64,000 nt of DNA, taken from positions 9,129,001 through 9,193,000 of the forward strand of contig CAMPEX010000001.1 of the NCBI GenBank assembly GCA_946807835.1, read 5' to 3'. Origin of the DNA: Ailanthus altissimus. Taxonomy: Eukaryota > Streptophyta > Magnoliopsida > Sapindales > Simaroubaceae. The notes beneath the pieces were generated by a model that had not been told where the DNA came from, ran no database searches, and was given only the letters and a program-made list of their open reading frames with translations. Position numbers and translations under genes: made by a program. This document shows, piece by piece, positions 43,967-53,163 of this stretch. Positions within the stretch are counted from its first letter, which is position 1, and the number at the start of each line of letters is the position of its first letter.

Positions 43967-45453
43967 TGATGCGATATTTCTATATCATAAATTAAGTGCA
44001 AGTATACACTATCGTATGCAAGTAATAAAGAGACTAAATAAGTCGGATGTCGAACCCACAGGGATAATTCTTTCTTTTTAACTAATTACTAAAATTATAT
44101 CTTCCTAATAATTATTCAGAAAAATAAAAATCTAAGAATGAATGTAAGAAATATAACACAAAAATACAATGCAATGAGATTTAAAGATATAGCAACGTAG
44201 AGAAAATCTAGGATTAATATTATCCCTCAATATGTTTCTAATGATTAATCCTCTAATATTTAACTCACTTAGTCTTTACTATTAATCAAGACACTAATGT
44301 ATTCACAAGCCTCTTCCAAGGTCATGCAAGTATACCTTAATTTACCAAATACCTATATTCCTATGGTACTTGTAATAAATTAAGATTCATTAAGATTAGG
44401 TCTTATTGATCATACATGCCAATTAGGTATATTCCTATCCTAAGTTGAAACTTGCATATGCAACATTGAATGTTACTCTACAATCATGCATCAAATTACC
44501 TAGGTCTAAATATTATGATTCCTCTTCCGAGTTTATCAATAATATTACCAACTCATTCACCATATATTGGCCAGATATATTGAAGCATTAAACACAAGTA
44601 ATTTAAATAATAAATGACTAAGTTTATTAAATACTAAAAGATATGGCAATTAAGCACACATATTGAGTTCAAATATTAACCCTAGAAAATAAATTAGCTC
44701 ATGGCTACAAGAGAACAGCAGTAAAAATAATTATAAATCATGATACAATTATTAGCAAACCGATATAGACGTCGAATTGCTCTTAATTGCGCTGCCTAAG
44801 AACTCTTGATGCCGAAGAACGTCTTGTATCTCTCTCTAAAGTTGCTTCAATTAAGCTCCTATTGCTCTCCAAGACTCGTACTCTGTATTCTTGGTGCTCT
44901 TGGGTCGTCTTGGATTCTTTTTTGAAGGCTGGGAACGAGTGGCTTTATATAGGGATTGATATGAGCTTGAAAATCTCAATTCTCGTCGGACTAGGACTCG
45001 CACTACCGCTGGCGCGCTATGAAGTTGTCGCTGGGGCGACGCGTGAAAAAGCTTTCACCGCTGGAGCGATGGGATCTTGGCGCTGGGGCGCTGCATGAAA
45101 ACGGCTTCACCGCTGGCGCGGTGACTCTTCAGCGCGGGGGCGATGAATCTTCGCCGGCGCGGTGAATATGTGGCGCTGGGGCGCTAGACGCGACTTAATC
45201 AGGTCGTTTTTCTTATTTCGATCACTATTCCAACGCTGGGGCGAAAATACTTGTGACGCGGGGGCGCTGGACTCATAATTTGAAAACTTTGCATTTTAGT
45301 CCCTGTTTTCGCTCCTTTTGCGTTCTTTCTTTAAATTTCGTTCAAGTCCCTATAAATAACAATAATGCACATAAATAGCCATCTATTCTCATAAAATCAT
45401 AAAATATCAATAATAAAAACATGAGAAAATATATGACAAATTTGCCCTTATCA
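43967..45453 (-). repeat. 3' LTR of the young gag-protease element
   Basis: Plus-strand TGATGCGATATTTC to TTTGCCCTTATCA, 1487 bp. TATA box (minus-strand TATATAAAG, 44943-44951). A GC-rich block with GCGCTGGGGCG words is at 44996-45270. The frame at 44787-45098 (+) lies antisense to the LTR and is identical to 50794-51105; it is not a gene. Confidence 0.95.
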
Positions 45454-45466
45454 AATTCCCCCAAAC
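45454..45466 (-). promoter_or_regulatory. Polypurine tract of the young element
   Basis: Minus-strand GTTTGGGGGAATT, immediately before the LTR start TGATAAGGGC. Confidence 0.9.
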
Positions 45467-47253
45467 TTAAATACTTGCTTGTCCTCAAGCAATAAAATAA
45501 AACTAAGAGAGAAATAAAGGGTTATACTTGACTCATTTAACAAAACAAAATAAAATATAATAAACTAGTAAGATGATCAAAATCATTGTCTCAAAAGCTG
45601 ACGAAATGGTACAAATCCTTAAGGTAGACAAATAGCTATTAACAATTCTAATTATCTTTATTTAGTCCCTCATTCTTCCTCATAAATAATCACCATGTGT
45701 GTGTGTGCAAGCAGCAAGCAAATAGCGAAAACCATACTTTGATTTACTTTATACTTTAGTTTGTACAGAAAAGATGATGTCTCGGCATTTTATTTGTATA
45801 ATGACACTTCTATAAGCTTGTCTTTATTACCACTCTCCACTAATGTAGAAAATCACATGTCTAGGGATCTATTTAGGACTTTACTTAGCTTGTAACGTAA
45901 GGCTAAGGTCAAGGTGGGATAAAAAGATAAATATATGAAGTTCAAATTACACCATGAACACTTAGATTTTACCTAGAAACCTCTTGATCTTCTTTTCCTT
46001 GTATTATCTTTTCCCCTAAACTTATTGTGTTCCCATCCTTCTTTTCAACCTTTTATTTTTCAAAAACTTTCTTCTTTTTCTTAAGCTGGGGGTATTTTTC
46101 TTTCTCTTTTTTTTTTCTTTTTTTTTTTTTTTTTTTTTTGAATACCCCCAAACTTAGATTGACAAATACCACCCAAACTTATTTTTCTCATATCACCATA
46201 ACCTTTTCCTTTCAAGAGTATTTCTAAGTAAATGCAAGGTTTATGGTGTTATGGGTAATTTTCTAGATAAATAAACTTTAAGTCTTGGGCTTGTAATGTG
46301 GTTAAATCAAAGAATGGGTAATTAGGCTCAAAATAGGGTACTAGGGATAAATATACAATAATAGGTAGGCTAGAAAGGCTCAATCGGTCCAAAGATGGCC
46401 TAATGTCATTTCCCTATTCATGTGTTTCCTAGAATTTCGCCTCAAGTAGTAACTAAAAACAAGTTCTAGAGTGTCGGTCTTCGAGACTGTGGTGTACTCC
46501 CTAAAGCATAAGTATCTCTAAGTAATAATTATAACTATTCATGCTTATAAAGTGCTCAAAAAATTGGTGATTATAAATAAGGTCAAATTTGTTCCTAAAC
46601 TTAGGTAATCAAAATTGTCTCAAGTATCTATCATTCCCTATGGATGTGTAAAAATAAATTCAACCATGTATTCTTTTTCTTATCATAGACTAATGATCAT
46701 CTTATCAAAACCTAATAAAAATGAATTAACTAAAAAAAAAAACTAAGTAACTAAAAAAAAAATTTTTAAGTTTCAACCCACAAGAATGACCACCCAAATC
46801 ATGCAGTAAAATGAACACAAGAAAGTGTTTCCCACCCCCAAACTTAATTTAGACATTGTCCCCAATGTCAAAAAAAATAAGTGAAAGTAAGAGACTTCCC
46901 TGGTCAATTTTCGCTGCCGCGCTGACTCTCCATCGCTGGGGCGATGTTCTGGCGCTGCCGCGGTAATAGTCTGTCGCTGCAGCGCTGACGGATGATTTCT
47001 GCACAGTTACTGGAATTTGCGCTGGCGCGATGGTGCTTGTACCGCAGGGGCGGTGGTGTCTCGATTTTTCTGTCGCTGCCGCGCCATGTTATGCCTCTGG
47101 TGCGCTGAAATTCTTGTTTTTTTTTTTTTTTTTTAAATGCTGAAAAAAATAAAATAAAATAAAATGATAATAATAATAATAATATTTTCCTTGAGTTGCC
47201 TCCCAAGTAGCGCTTGATTTAACGTCATCGGCTTTACGGGGCTTCATATTCTC
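45467..47253 (-). other. Non-coding 3' region of the young element
   Basis: It lies where an Athila element would carry RT, RNase H, integrase and its 3' tail. It holds two extra internal AAGTTTGGGGGT tracts (46835-46845 and 46143-46154), a GACATTGGGGACAATGTC motif (about 46852-46870), a T-rich hairpin (46084-46154), and a GC-rich block with GCGCTGCCGCG words (46910-47100). Frames at 46904-47206 (-) and 46027-46227 (+) have no recognisable domain. Confidence 0.75.
46084..46154. repeat. Inverted repeat with T-tract loop
   Basis: The left arm TAAGCTGGGGGTATT and right arm AATACCCCCAAACTTA are near-perfect reverse complements separated by about 40 bp, almost all T. It could form a hairpin in the RNA of either strand. 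One arm carries the polypurine-tract-like G run. Confidence 0.6.
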
Positions 47254-49833
47254 TTATGGTGGATCAAAGATGCTAGTGGAAGCATTTGTGTGAGTGATCT
47301 TGCTGGCTTTCTTCTTTTTCGGCTTCCATATTCTTGTAATTAAACCTCGGGTAGTATCTTTTGCTGCATTCTCCTTATGTCTCTCCGGAAAGACTTTAAT
47401 CTTAGACCGGGGAGATGGTTCTTCCTTTTCTTTCTTTTTGCTTGCTTCGTCGTGATGCTGCTTTTTCTTCTTCTCTCTTGCCTTTCTATGCTTCAATGCT
47501 CTTTTTCGGATGTGAGGATCCAATGTCTCCATATCTTTAATTTGCTTAACGCTTGGATGCACCACATTAATGCAGAAACAGTCTTCATTTTCAGTTGGTA
47601 ATTTGATCTCCTTGAAGACCTTAAAAGTGACTGTATCCTCTTGTACTCTCATGGTCAACTCCCCTTTTTGCACATCAATAATTGTTCTTCCAGTGGCTAG
47701 GAAAGGTCTTCCAAGGATGATTGGGATCTCCTTGTCTTCTTCCATATCCAAAACAATGAAATCGGCAGGGAAGATGAATTTATCGACCTTAACCAACACA
47801 TCTTCAATTAATCCCTTGGGATAGGTGAGAGAACGATCTGCTAACTGAAGTGTGATATTTGTTGGTTTGGCTTCTTCCAGTCCCAACTTTTTATACACGG
47901 ACAATGGCATAAGATTGATGCTGGCTCCCAGATCACAAAGTGCTTTCCCAAAATCATAATTCCCAATTGAGCATGGTATGGTGAAACTCCCAGGATCTTT
48001 GAGCTTTGGAGGTAGCTTCTTTAGAAGGATGGCGCTACACTCTTCCGTCAGGGCCACAGTCTCGAAGTCGTCTATTCTTCTCTTCCTTGATAAGATTTCC
48101 TTCATAAATTTCACATAGCTCGGCATTTGCTCCAGTGCATCTGCAAAAGGAAGATTAATATGTAATTTCTTAAAAACATCAAGAAATTTTGAAAACTGTT
48201 TATCTAGTTTCTTCGTCTGCAGCCTCTGAGGAAATGGAGGTGGTGGAGTGAATGACTGCGTAGGTTGCTTCTGAGGGTTGCTACTGGTATCTTCTGCTGC
48301 ATTTTCACTTTTCTGTTCTTGTACTTGAATACCAGATTCTATGCTTTTCTGTGTCTCATCACTCTTCTCTTGGTTTCTGAGCTGCTGTAATCTCTGAGGA
48401 AATGGTATAGGTGGTCTATATGGTTGCACGTCATCTTGCTGGACCACTGGTTCTTTTTCCTTCTCTATCATCTCTGAAAGCTGTGGTTGAGGAGTGTTAT
48501 CATGTAAGACTTTACCACTTCTTAGGGAGATGGCTTGGCAGTGTTCTACACTTCTTTTTGGATTGACTTCAGTGTTGCTTGGTAGAGTTCCTTGAGGGCG
48601 ATTGTTTATTGCTGTAGCAAGTTGTCCTACTTGATTCTCCAAGGCTCTAAGTGAAGCTGCTTGACTTTGGAAGAGTGCATCTGTTTTCTTCATGTATTGT
48701 AAGAGCATGTCTTCAATGTCTGGTTTCTTCTCTTGCTGAATTTGCGTTTGGAAGCCAGGAGGAGCTTTGGAATATTGTCCTTGATTATTGTTGCTCCATG
48801 AGAAGTTTGGGTGATTTTTCCATCCAGGATTGTAAAAATTAGAATTGGGGTTATTGCGGTTGAAGTCCCCTACATATTGAGCAGTCTCCATACATTGTCC
48901 ATTAGCATGATTTCCTCCACAGAAATCGCAAGTGATGGGTTGACTCTTGATATCATTAACTCCCAAGTTGCTTAATTGTTTGGTCAAAAGGTTGACTTGA
49001 GCAGATAATGTGGTCAAGGTGTCTACTTCATGTAATCCAGCGATCTTTCTTGTGTTTGACCTTTCGGTGGGCCATTGATAGGCATTGGACGCCATCTCAT
49101 CTAGTAGATCATAAGCTTCATCAGTGGATTTGTTCATGAGTGCTCCTCCAGCTGCAGCATCTACTATCGTTCTGAATTGACCGGCTAATCCATTGTAGAA
49201 TGTTTGTACAAGTAACCACTTCGGAACTCCATGATGAGGACATTTTCTTTGCATATCTTTGTATCTCTCCCATGCCTCATAAAGAGATTCTCCATCTAGT
49301 TGTAGGAATGATGTGATGTCGTTCCTCATCTTGGCAGTTTTAGCAGGTGGAAAGAATTTGGCGAGGAACTTTTGTGCAAGATCATCCCATGTAGCTATGG
49401 ATCCAGATGGAAGTGATAGTAGCCAGCTTTTTGCTTTGTCTCTCAAGGAAAAGGGAAATAATCTTAGACGGATTGCATCATCGGACACCCCATTGTACTT
49501 AAATGTATCACATATCTCCAAGAAGTTGATGATGTGCATGTTTGGATCGTCATTGGGTAGTCCACTAAATTGTACCAAATCCTTGAGCATTTGAATCGTG
49601 CTTGGCTTGATCTCGAAGTTGTTAGCTTGAATAGTTGGTCTTTGAATACTCGAATGGATTCCATTAACTAAGGGAACAGCATATTCCCTTAGTGGTCTTC
49701 CTTCATTGTTGGGTGCAATTGGTACTTGATCTTCCATGGTGTTGACTTGATTTTGTTCTTTTCTAATTCTTCGTAAGGTTCTTTCAATTTCTGGATCAAA
49801 AGAAATCAAGTCTTCACTTTTCGATCTTTGCAT
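47254..49833 (-). CDS. Gag-protease polyprotein of the young Athila-lineage element
   Basis: Intact 859-residue frame and the only long retrotransposon frame in the window. A capsid-like gag domain spans about residues 97-217 (LRLFPFSLRDKAKSWLLSLP, then KFLAKFFPPAKTAKMRNDI and ESLYEAWERYKD). A zinc knuckle CDFCGGNHANGQC (CX2CX3HX4C) is at 302-314. Two copies of a PPxPFPQRLQ motif (about 474-483 and 531-539) lie in a Gln-rich linker. An aspartic protease at 628-730 has catalytic Asp634 in CDLGASINLMP and the ILGRPFLATG flap/core motif at 706-715. The tail after 770 is rich in Lys and Glu and ends ASTSIFDPP. The first ATG after the primer site is the start used. Gag packages RNA and the protease matures it. 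Transcription should start in the LTR at 49974-51460. Confidence 0.95.
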   Translation of the reverse strand: MQRSKSEDLISFDPEIERTLRRIRKEQNQVNTMEDQVPIAPNNEGRPLREYAVPLVNGIHSSIQRPTIQANNFEIKPSTIQMLKDLVQFSGLPNDDPNMHIINFLEICDTFKYNGVSDDAIRLRLFPFSLRDKAKSWLLSLPSGSIATWDDLAQKFLAKFFPPAKTAKMRNDITSFLQLDGESLYEAWERYKDMQRKCPHHGVPKWLLVQTFYNGLAGQFRTIVDAAAGGALMNKSTDEAYDLLDEMASNAYQWPTERSNTRKIAGLHEVDTLTTLSAQVNLLTKQLSNLGVNDIKSQPITCDFCGGNHANGQCMETAQYVGDFNRNNPNSNFYNPGWKNHPNFSWSNNNQGQYSKAPPGFQTQIQQEKKPDIEDMLLQYMKKTDALFQSQAASLRALENQVGQLATAINNRPQGTLPSNTEVNPKRSVEHCQAISLRSGKVLHDNTPQPQLSEMIEKEKEPVVQQDDVQPYRPPIPFPQRLQQLRNQEKSDETQKSIESGIQVQEQKSENAAEDTSSNPQKQPTQSFTPPPPFPQRLQTKKLDKQFSKFLDVFKKLHINLPFADALEQMPSYVKFMKEILSRKRRIDDFETVALTEECSAILLKKLPPKLKDPGSFTIPCSIGNYDFGKALCDLGASINLMPLSVYKKLGLEEAKPTNITLQLADRSLTYPKGLIEDVLVKVDKFIFPADFIVLDMEEDKEIPIILGRPFLATGRTIIDVQKGELTMRVQEDTVTFKVFKEIKLPTENEDCFCINVVHPSVKQIKDMETLDPHIRKRALKHRKAREKKKKQHHDEASKKKEKEEPSPRSKIKVFPERHKENAAKDTTRGLITRIWKPKKKKASKITHTNASTSIFDPP

Positions 49834-49949
49834 GTACCTCGTAAGAAAGAAAGTAAAACTAAATTAAGAAAAATAAAAATAAAAATAAAAAATTCTGAAA
49901 TAAAAACTAGAAAGATTGGTATTAATATTGGTGAAAAAGTAGATAATTA
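49834..49949 (-). other. 5' leader of the young element
   Basis: About 115 bp between primer site and gag start, A/T-rich, probably containing packaging signals (inference). Confidence 0.5.
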
Positions 49950-49967
49950 TCCCCGGCAACGGCGCCA
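49950..49967 (-). promoter_or_regulatory. Primer binding site, tRNA-Asp type
   Basis: The minus strand reads TGGCGCCGTTGCCGGGGA, complementary to the 3' end of plant tRNA-Asp, as is usual for Athila-type gypsy elements. It begins six bases inside the 5' LTR edge. Confidence 0.9.
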
Positions 49968-49973
49968 AAAACT

Positions 49974-51460
49974 TGATGCGATATTTCTATATCATAAATT
50001 AAGTGCAAGTATACACTATCGTATGCAAGTAATAAAGAGACTAAATAAGTCGGATGTCGAACCCACAGGGATAATTCTTTCTTTTTAACTAATTACTAAA
50101 ATTATATCTTCCTAATAATTATTCAGAAAAATAAAAATCTAAGAATGAATGTAAGAAATATAACACAAAAATACAATGCAATGAGATTTAAAGATATAGC
50201 AACGTAGAGAAAATCTAGGATTAATATTATCCCTCAATATGTTTCTAATGATTAATCCTCTAATATTTAACTCACTTAGTCTTTACTATTAATCAAGACA
50301 CTAATGTATTCACAAGCCTCTTCCAAGGTCATGCAAGTATACCTTAATTTACCAAATACCTATATTCCTATGGTACTTGTAATAAATTAAGATTCATTAA
50401 GATTAGGTCTTATTGATCATACATGCCAATTAGGTATATTCCTATCCTAAGTTGAAACTTGCATATGCAACATTGAATGTTACTCTACAATCATGCATCA
50501 AATTACCTAGGTCTAAATATTATGATTCCTCTTCCGAGTTTATCAATAATATTACCAACTCATTCACCATATATTGGCCAGATATATTGAAGCATTAAAC
50601 ACAAGTAATTTAAATAATAAATGACTAAGTTTATTAAATACTAAAAGATATGGCAATTAAGCACACATATTGAGTTCAAATATTAACCCTAGAAAATAAA
50701 TTAGCTCATGGCTACAAGAGAACAGCAGTAAAAATAATTATAAATCATGATACAATTATTAGCAAACCGATATAGACGTCGAATTGCTCTTAATTGCGCT
50801 GCCTAAGAACTCTTGATGCCGAAGAACGTCTTGTATCTCTCTCTAAAGTTGCTTCAATTAAGCTCCTATTGCTCTCCAAGACTCGTACTCTGTATTCTTG
50901 GTGCTCTTGGGTCGTCTTGGATTCTTTTTTGAAGGCTGGGAACGAGTGGCTTTATATAGGGATTGATATGAGCTTGAAAATCTCAATTCTCGTCGGACTA
51001 GGACTCGCACTACCGCTGGCGCGCTATGAAGTTGTCGCTGGGGCGACGCGTGAAAAAGCTTTCACCGCTGGAGCGATGGGATCTTGGCGCTGGGGCGCTG
51101 CATGAAAACGGCTTCACCGCTGGCGCGGTGACTCTTCAGCGCGGGGGCGATGAATCTTCGCCGGCGCGGTGAATATGTGGCGCTGGGGCGCTAGACGCGA
51201 CTTAATCAGGTCGTTTTTCTTATTTCGATCACTATTCCAACGCTGGGGCGAAAATACTTGTGACGCGGGGGCGCTGGACTCATAATTTGAAAACTTTGCA
51301 TTTTAGTCCCTGTTTTCGCTCCTTTTGCGTTCTTTCTTTAAATTTCGTTCAAGTCCCTATAAATAACAATAATGCACATAAATAGCCATCTATTCTCATA
51401 AAATCATAAAATATCAATAATAAAAACATGAGAAAATATATGACAAATTTGCCCTTATCA
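49974..51460 (-). repeat. 5' LTR of the young element (promoter-bearing)
   Basis: Same 1487 bp as 43967-45453. The minus-strand TATA box TATATAAAG (50958-50950) is followed by GCCACTCG, conserved in the older LTRs at 7327 and 38353. Minus-strand ends TGATAAGGGC and TATCGCATCA. Confidence 0.95.
50950..50958 (-). promoter_or_regulatory. TATA box in the 5' LTR of the young element
   Basis: Minus-strand CCCTATATAAAGCCACTCG; TATA plus GCCACTC is shared by all three LTRs of the lineage. Transcription towards the gag frame is predicted to begin about 30 bp downstream. Confidence 0.7.
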
Positions 51461-52659
51461 ATGCCATTATTTGATAAATGGTAAGCATGTGGTGGTAATT
51501 AAGTAATTATCACTTGTCACTTTCTCAAAGCTTAACATTTAAGCGTTATCAACTTCTTGAGAAATTTTGAAATAATTTTTATTTTTTAAATTTTTTTTAA
51601 ATCAAATTATTCAATACGATACACTATTCCAGTACTTAATAAGAACCCTATTTGTGAGACTCTATAAGTACGAACTCGTTTATCTTATGAAAATCTTTTG
51701 TAAGTCCGTAAACAATGCCTCTTATATACATTACGAAAATTACAAAATGACATGTTAAATCATGCAAGTTGAGGTTAATTCATATTCGTATAATTTCTTT
51801 GTCAATTATATTCTAAAAGATCGAAGACATGGATCATTACCGTCAAGTCTTCATATGCTCGACCGTTAACTTATCTCTATATTCATATTTTTATAAACAA
51901 TATCTGCAAATACTTTTATGATATTGTTTATCTCACGGGAAACACTTTTTCGAGTTTTATGCTTATGGCCACAAGACTTCTTAAAATACAATATCGGAGT
52001 ATCAGAATGTATAACTCACCTATATGAACTGACGGATCCTATATCTACACACACTAAACTCTATGAGCATCGAACTATACCTAGTGACATGTAATAGTTA
52101 GACCATAAAAGACTCTAACATGTATAGAACCTAAGTATGGTGGATCACTTATAAGTCCACCGTGGTGCTCAAGTCAAAGAACTATAAATACTACTCAACT
52201 CGAGAAAACTTTCAATTAACGACTTTATATGATGTTTATTAGAGGTCCTCATTGAGTCTGTTCAGTAACCAATCCTCACTAAATACCCGTATGCCTATAT
52301 GAGCTTCCACTAACCTCATTGCTAATATATTTCTAGGTCTTTGTCCCATTTTAGACATGGCTCTAACTTTTTAGATTTTGCTAACTCTTATAACCTGTTA
52401 CCACTTAGCGGTGCTAACTTTTAGCATTTATAACTCTCAATGTTACTAACTCTTAGCACGTTGCTAACTCTTAGCACTAAACTAAACACCTTTAGACCAA
52501 ATCTGAACTCCTTCAAATCATACATTATTTGAAATGTTACAAGCATCTTACCATATATTATTTAATATTAACGATTTTATTGAAAATATTTATTGTATAA
52601 ATATTAGTTGTTTAATATTCATACAATATTAAAATGGCACGTAAGCACCATATCCAACA

Positions 52660-52678
52660 AACTCTCACTTACTTTAGT
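52660..52678 (-). promoter_or_regulatory. Polypurine tract of copia D
   Basis: The minus strand reads AAAGTAAGTGAGAGTT immediately before the LTR start TGTTGGATATGG, the AAGTGGGAG-type tract of copia elements. Confidence 0.7.
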
Positions 52679-52679
52679 G

Positions 52680-53163
52680 TCATTAATGATGATATCTCAT
52701 ATCTATCGACTCCAGGTGTTTCTTAAACACCCTAAGAATTAAGGCTTGAATAGGTCCACTACATTATCCATGAAATGTATCCTAGATACCATTACATCTT
52801 CAGTAGCTAAGAACTTACTAATTATGTAGTATTCAGAATCCACATAATTAGAATTCTAGTACGCCTTATGGCTTCTTGGCTTGAGCAATCGCCCCATTAT
52901 TGTTACATTATAGTGGGATATGATCCACTGAGCTTGGAGCTATTTTAAGCTCTACAATTGACTTGAATATCTACAAAACTTCTTTTGTAGGCTTCTCAAG
53001 CGACAACATATTCTTCCTCCAAGGTAGAATCAACTGTAGATATTTAAATTACATTCTTAACTAATTGTAGTACCATTGAGAAAAAATACAAAACCAGATA
53101 TAGACTTTCTATCATCCGGATGAGACTGAAAGTCTGAGTCTGTATATCCTCTCACATGTAAGT
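52680..53163 (-). pseudogene. copia D RNase H remnant (downstream half)
   Basis: Minus-strand translation from the insertion point gives GYTDSDFQSHPDDRKSISGF and VFFLNGTTIS, the first RNase H block with catalytic Asp in YTDSD, followed by stop-filled remnants of the EAEYVA..EA block and the tail. The upstream part lies at 55264 onward, across the nested solo LTR. Confidence 0.78.

Larger units (their letters stand above)
43967..51460 (-). mobile_element. Very young non-autonomous Athila-lineage element encoding only Gag-protease (TR-GAG type)
   Basis: 7494 bp, flanked by a perfect ATGCC duplication (43962-43966 and 51461-51465). Its two 1487-bp LTRs are the same length and identical wherever I compared them. 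Minus-strand order: 5' LTR 49974-51460, tRNA-Asp primer site 49950-49967, one intact 859-codon gag-protease frame (47254-49833), 1.8 kb non-coding, polypurine tract 45454-45466, 3' LTR 43967-45453. No RT, RNase H or integrase is encoded. Transposition would need these enzymes from a related autonomous element. It sits inside the copia D 3' LTR. Confidence 0.93.
43204..52659 (-). repeat. 3' LTR of copia D, split by the young element
   Basis: The outer part 43204-43966 starts TGTTGTTCGTAAGG. The inner part 51461-52659 ends TATCCAACA. Removing 43967-51465 rejoins a 1.96 kb LTR that aligns with 26304-29343. On the minus strand it starts TGTTGGATATGGTGCTTACG, next to AAGTGAGAGTT. Confidence 0.78.

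Noticed and set aside
44787..45098. Identical 103-codon frames at 44787-45098 and 50794-51105, with a related one at 38526-38829 (antisense)
   Set aside because: They lie antisense to the LTR and are duplicated only because the LTR is. They cover the TATA box and GC block and have no domain.
46904..47206. 100-codon frame in the young element's 3' region
   Set aside because: It spans an A/T homopolymer and the GC block and shows no domain. It could be checked in family copies but is not supported now.
43204..52659. 43204-43966 and 51461-52659 as separate elements
   Set aside because: They rejoin into one LTR when the young element and one ATGCC copy are removed, and align with 26304-29343.
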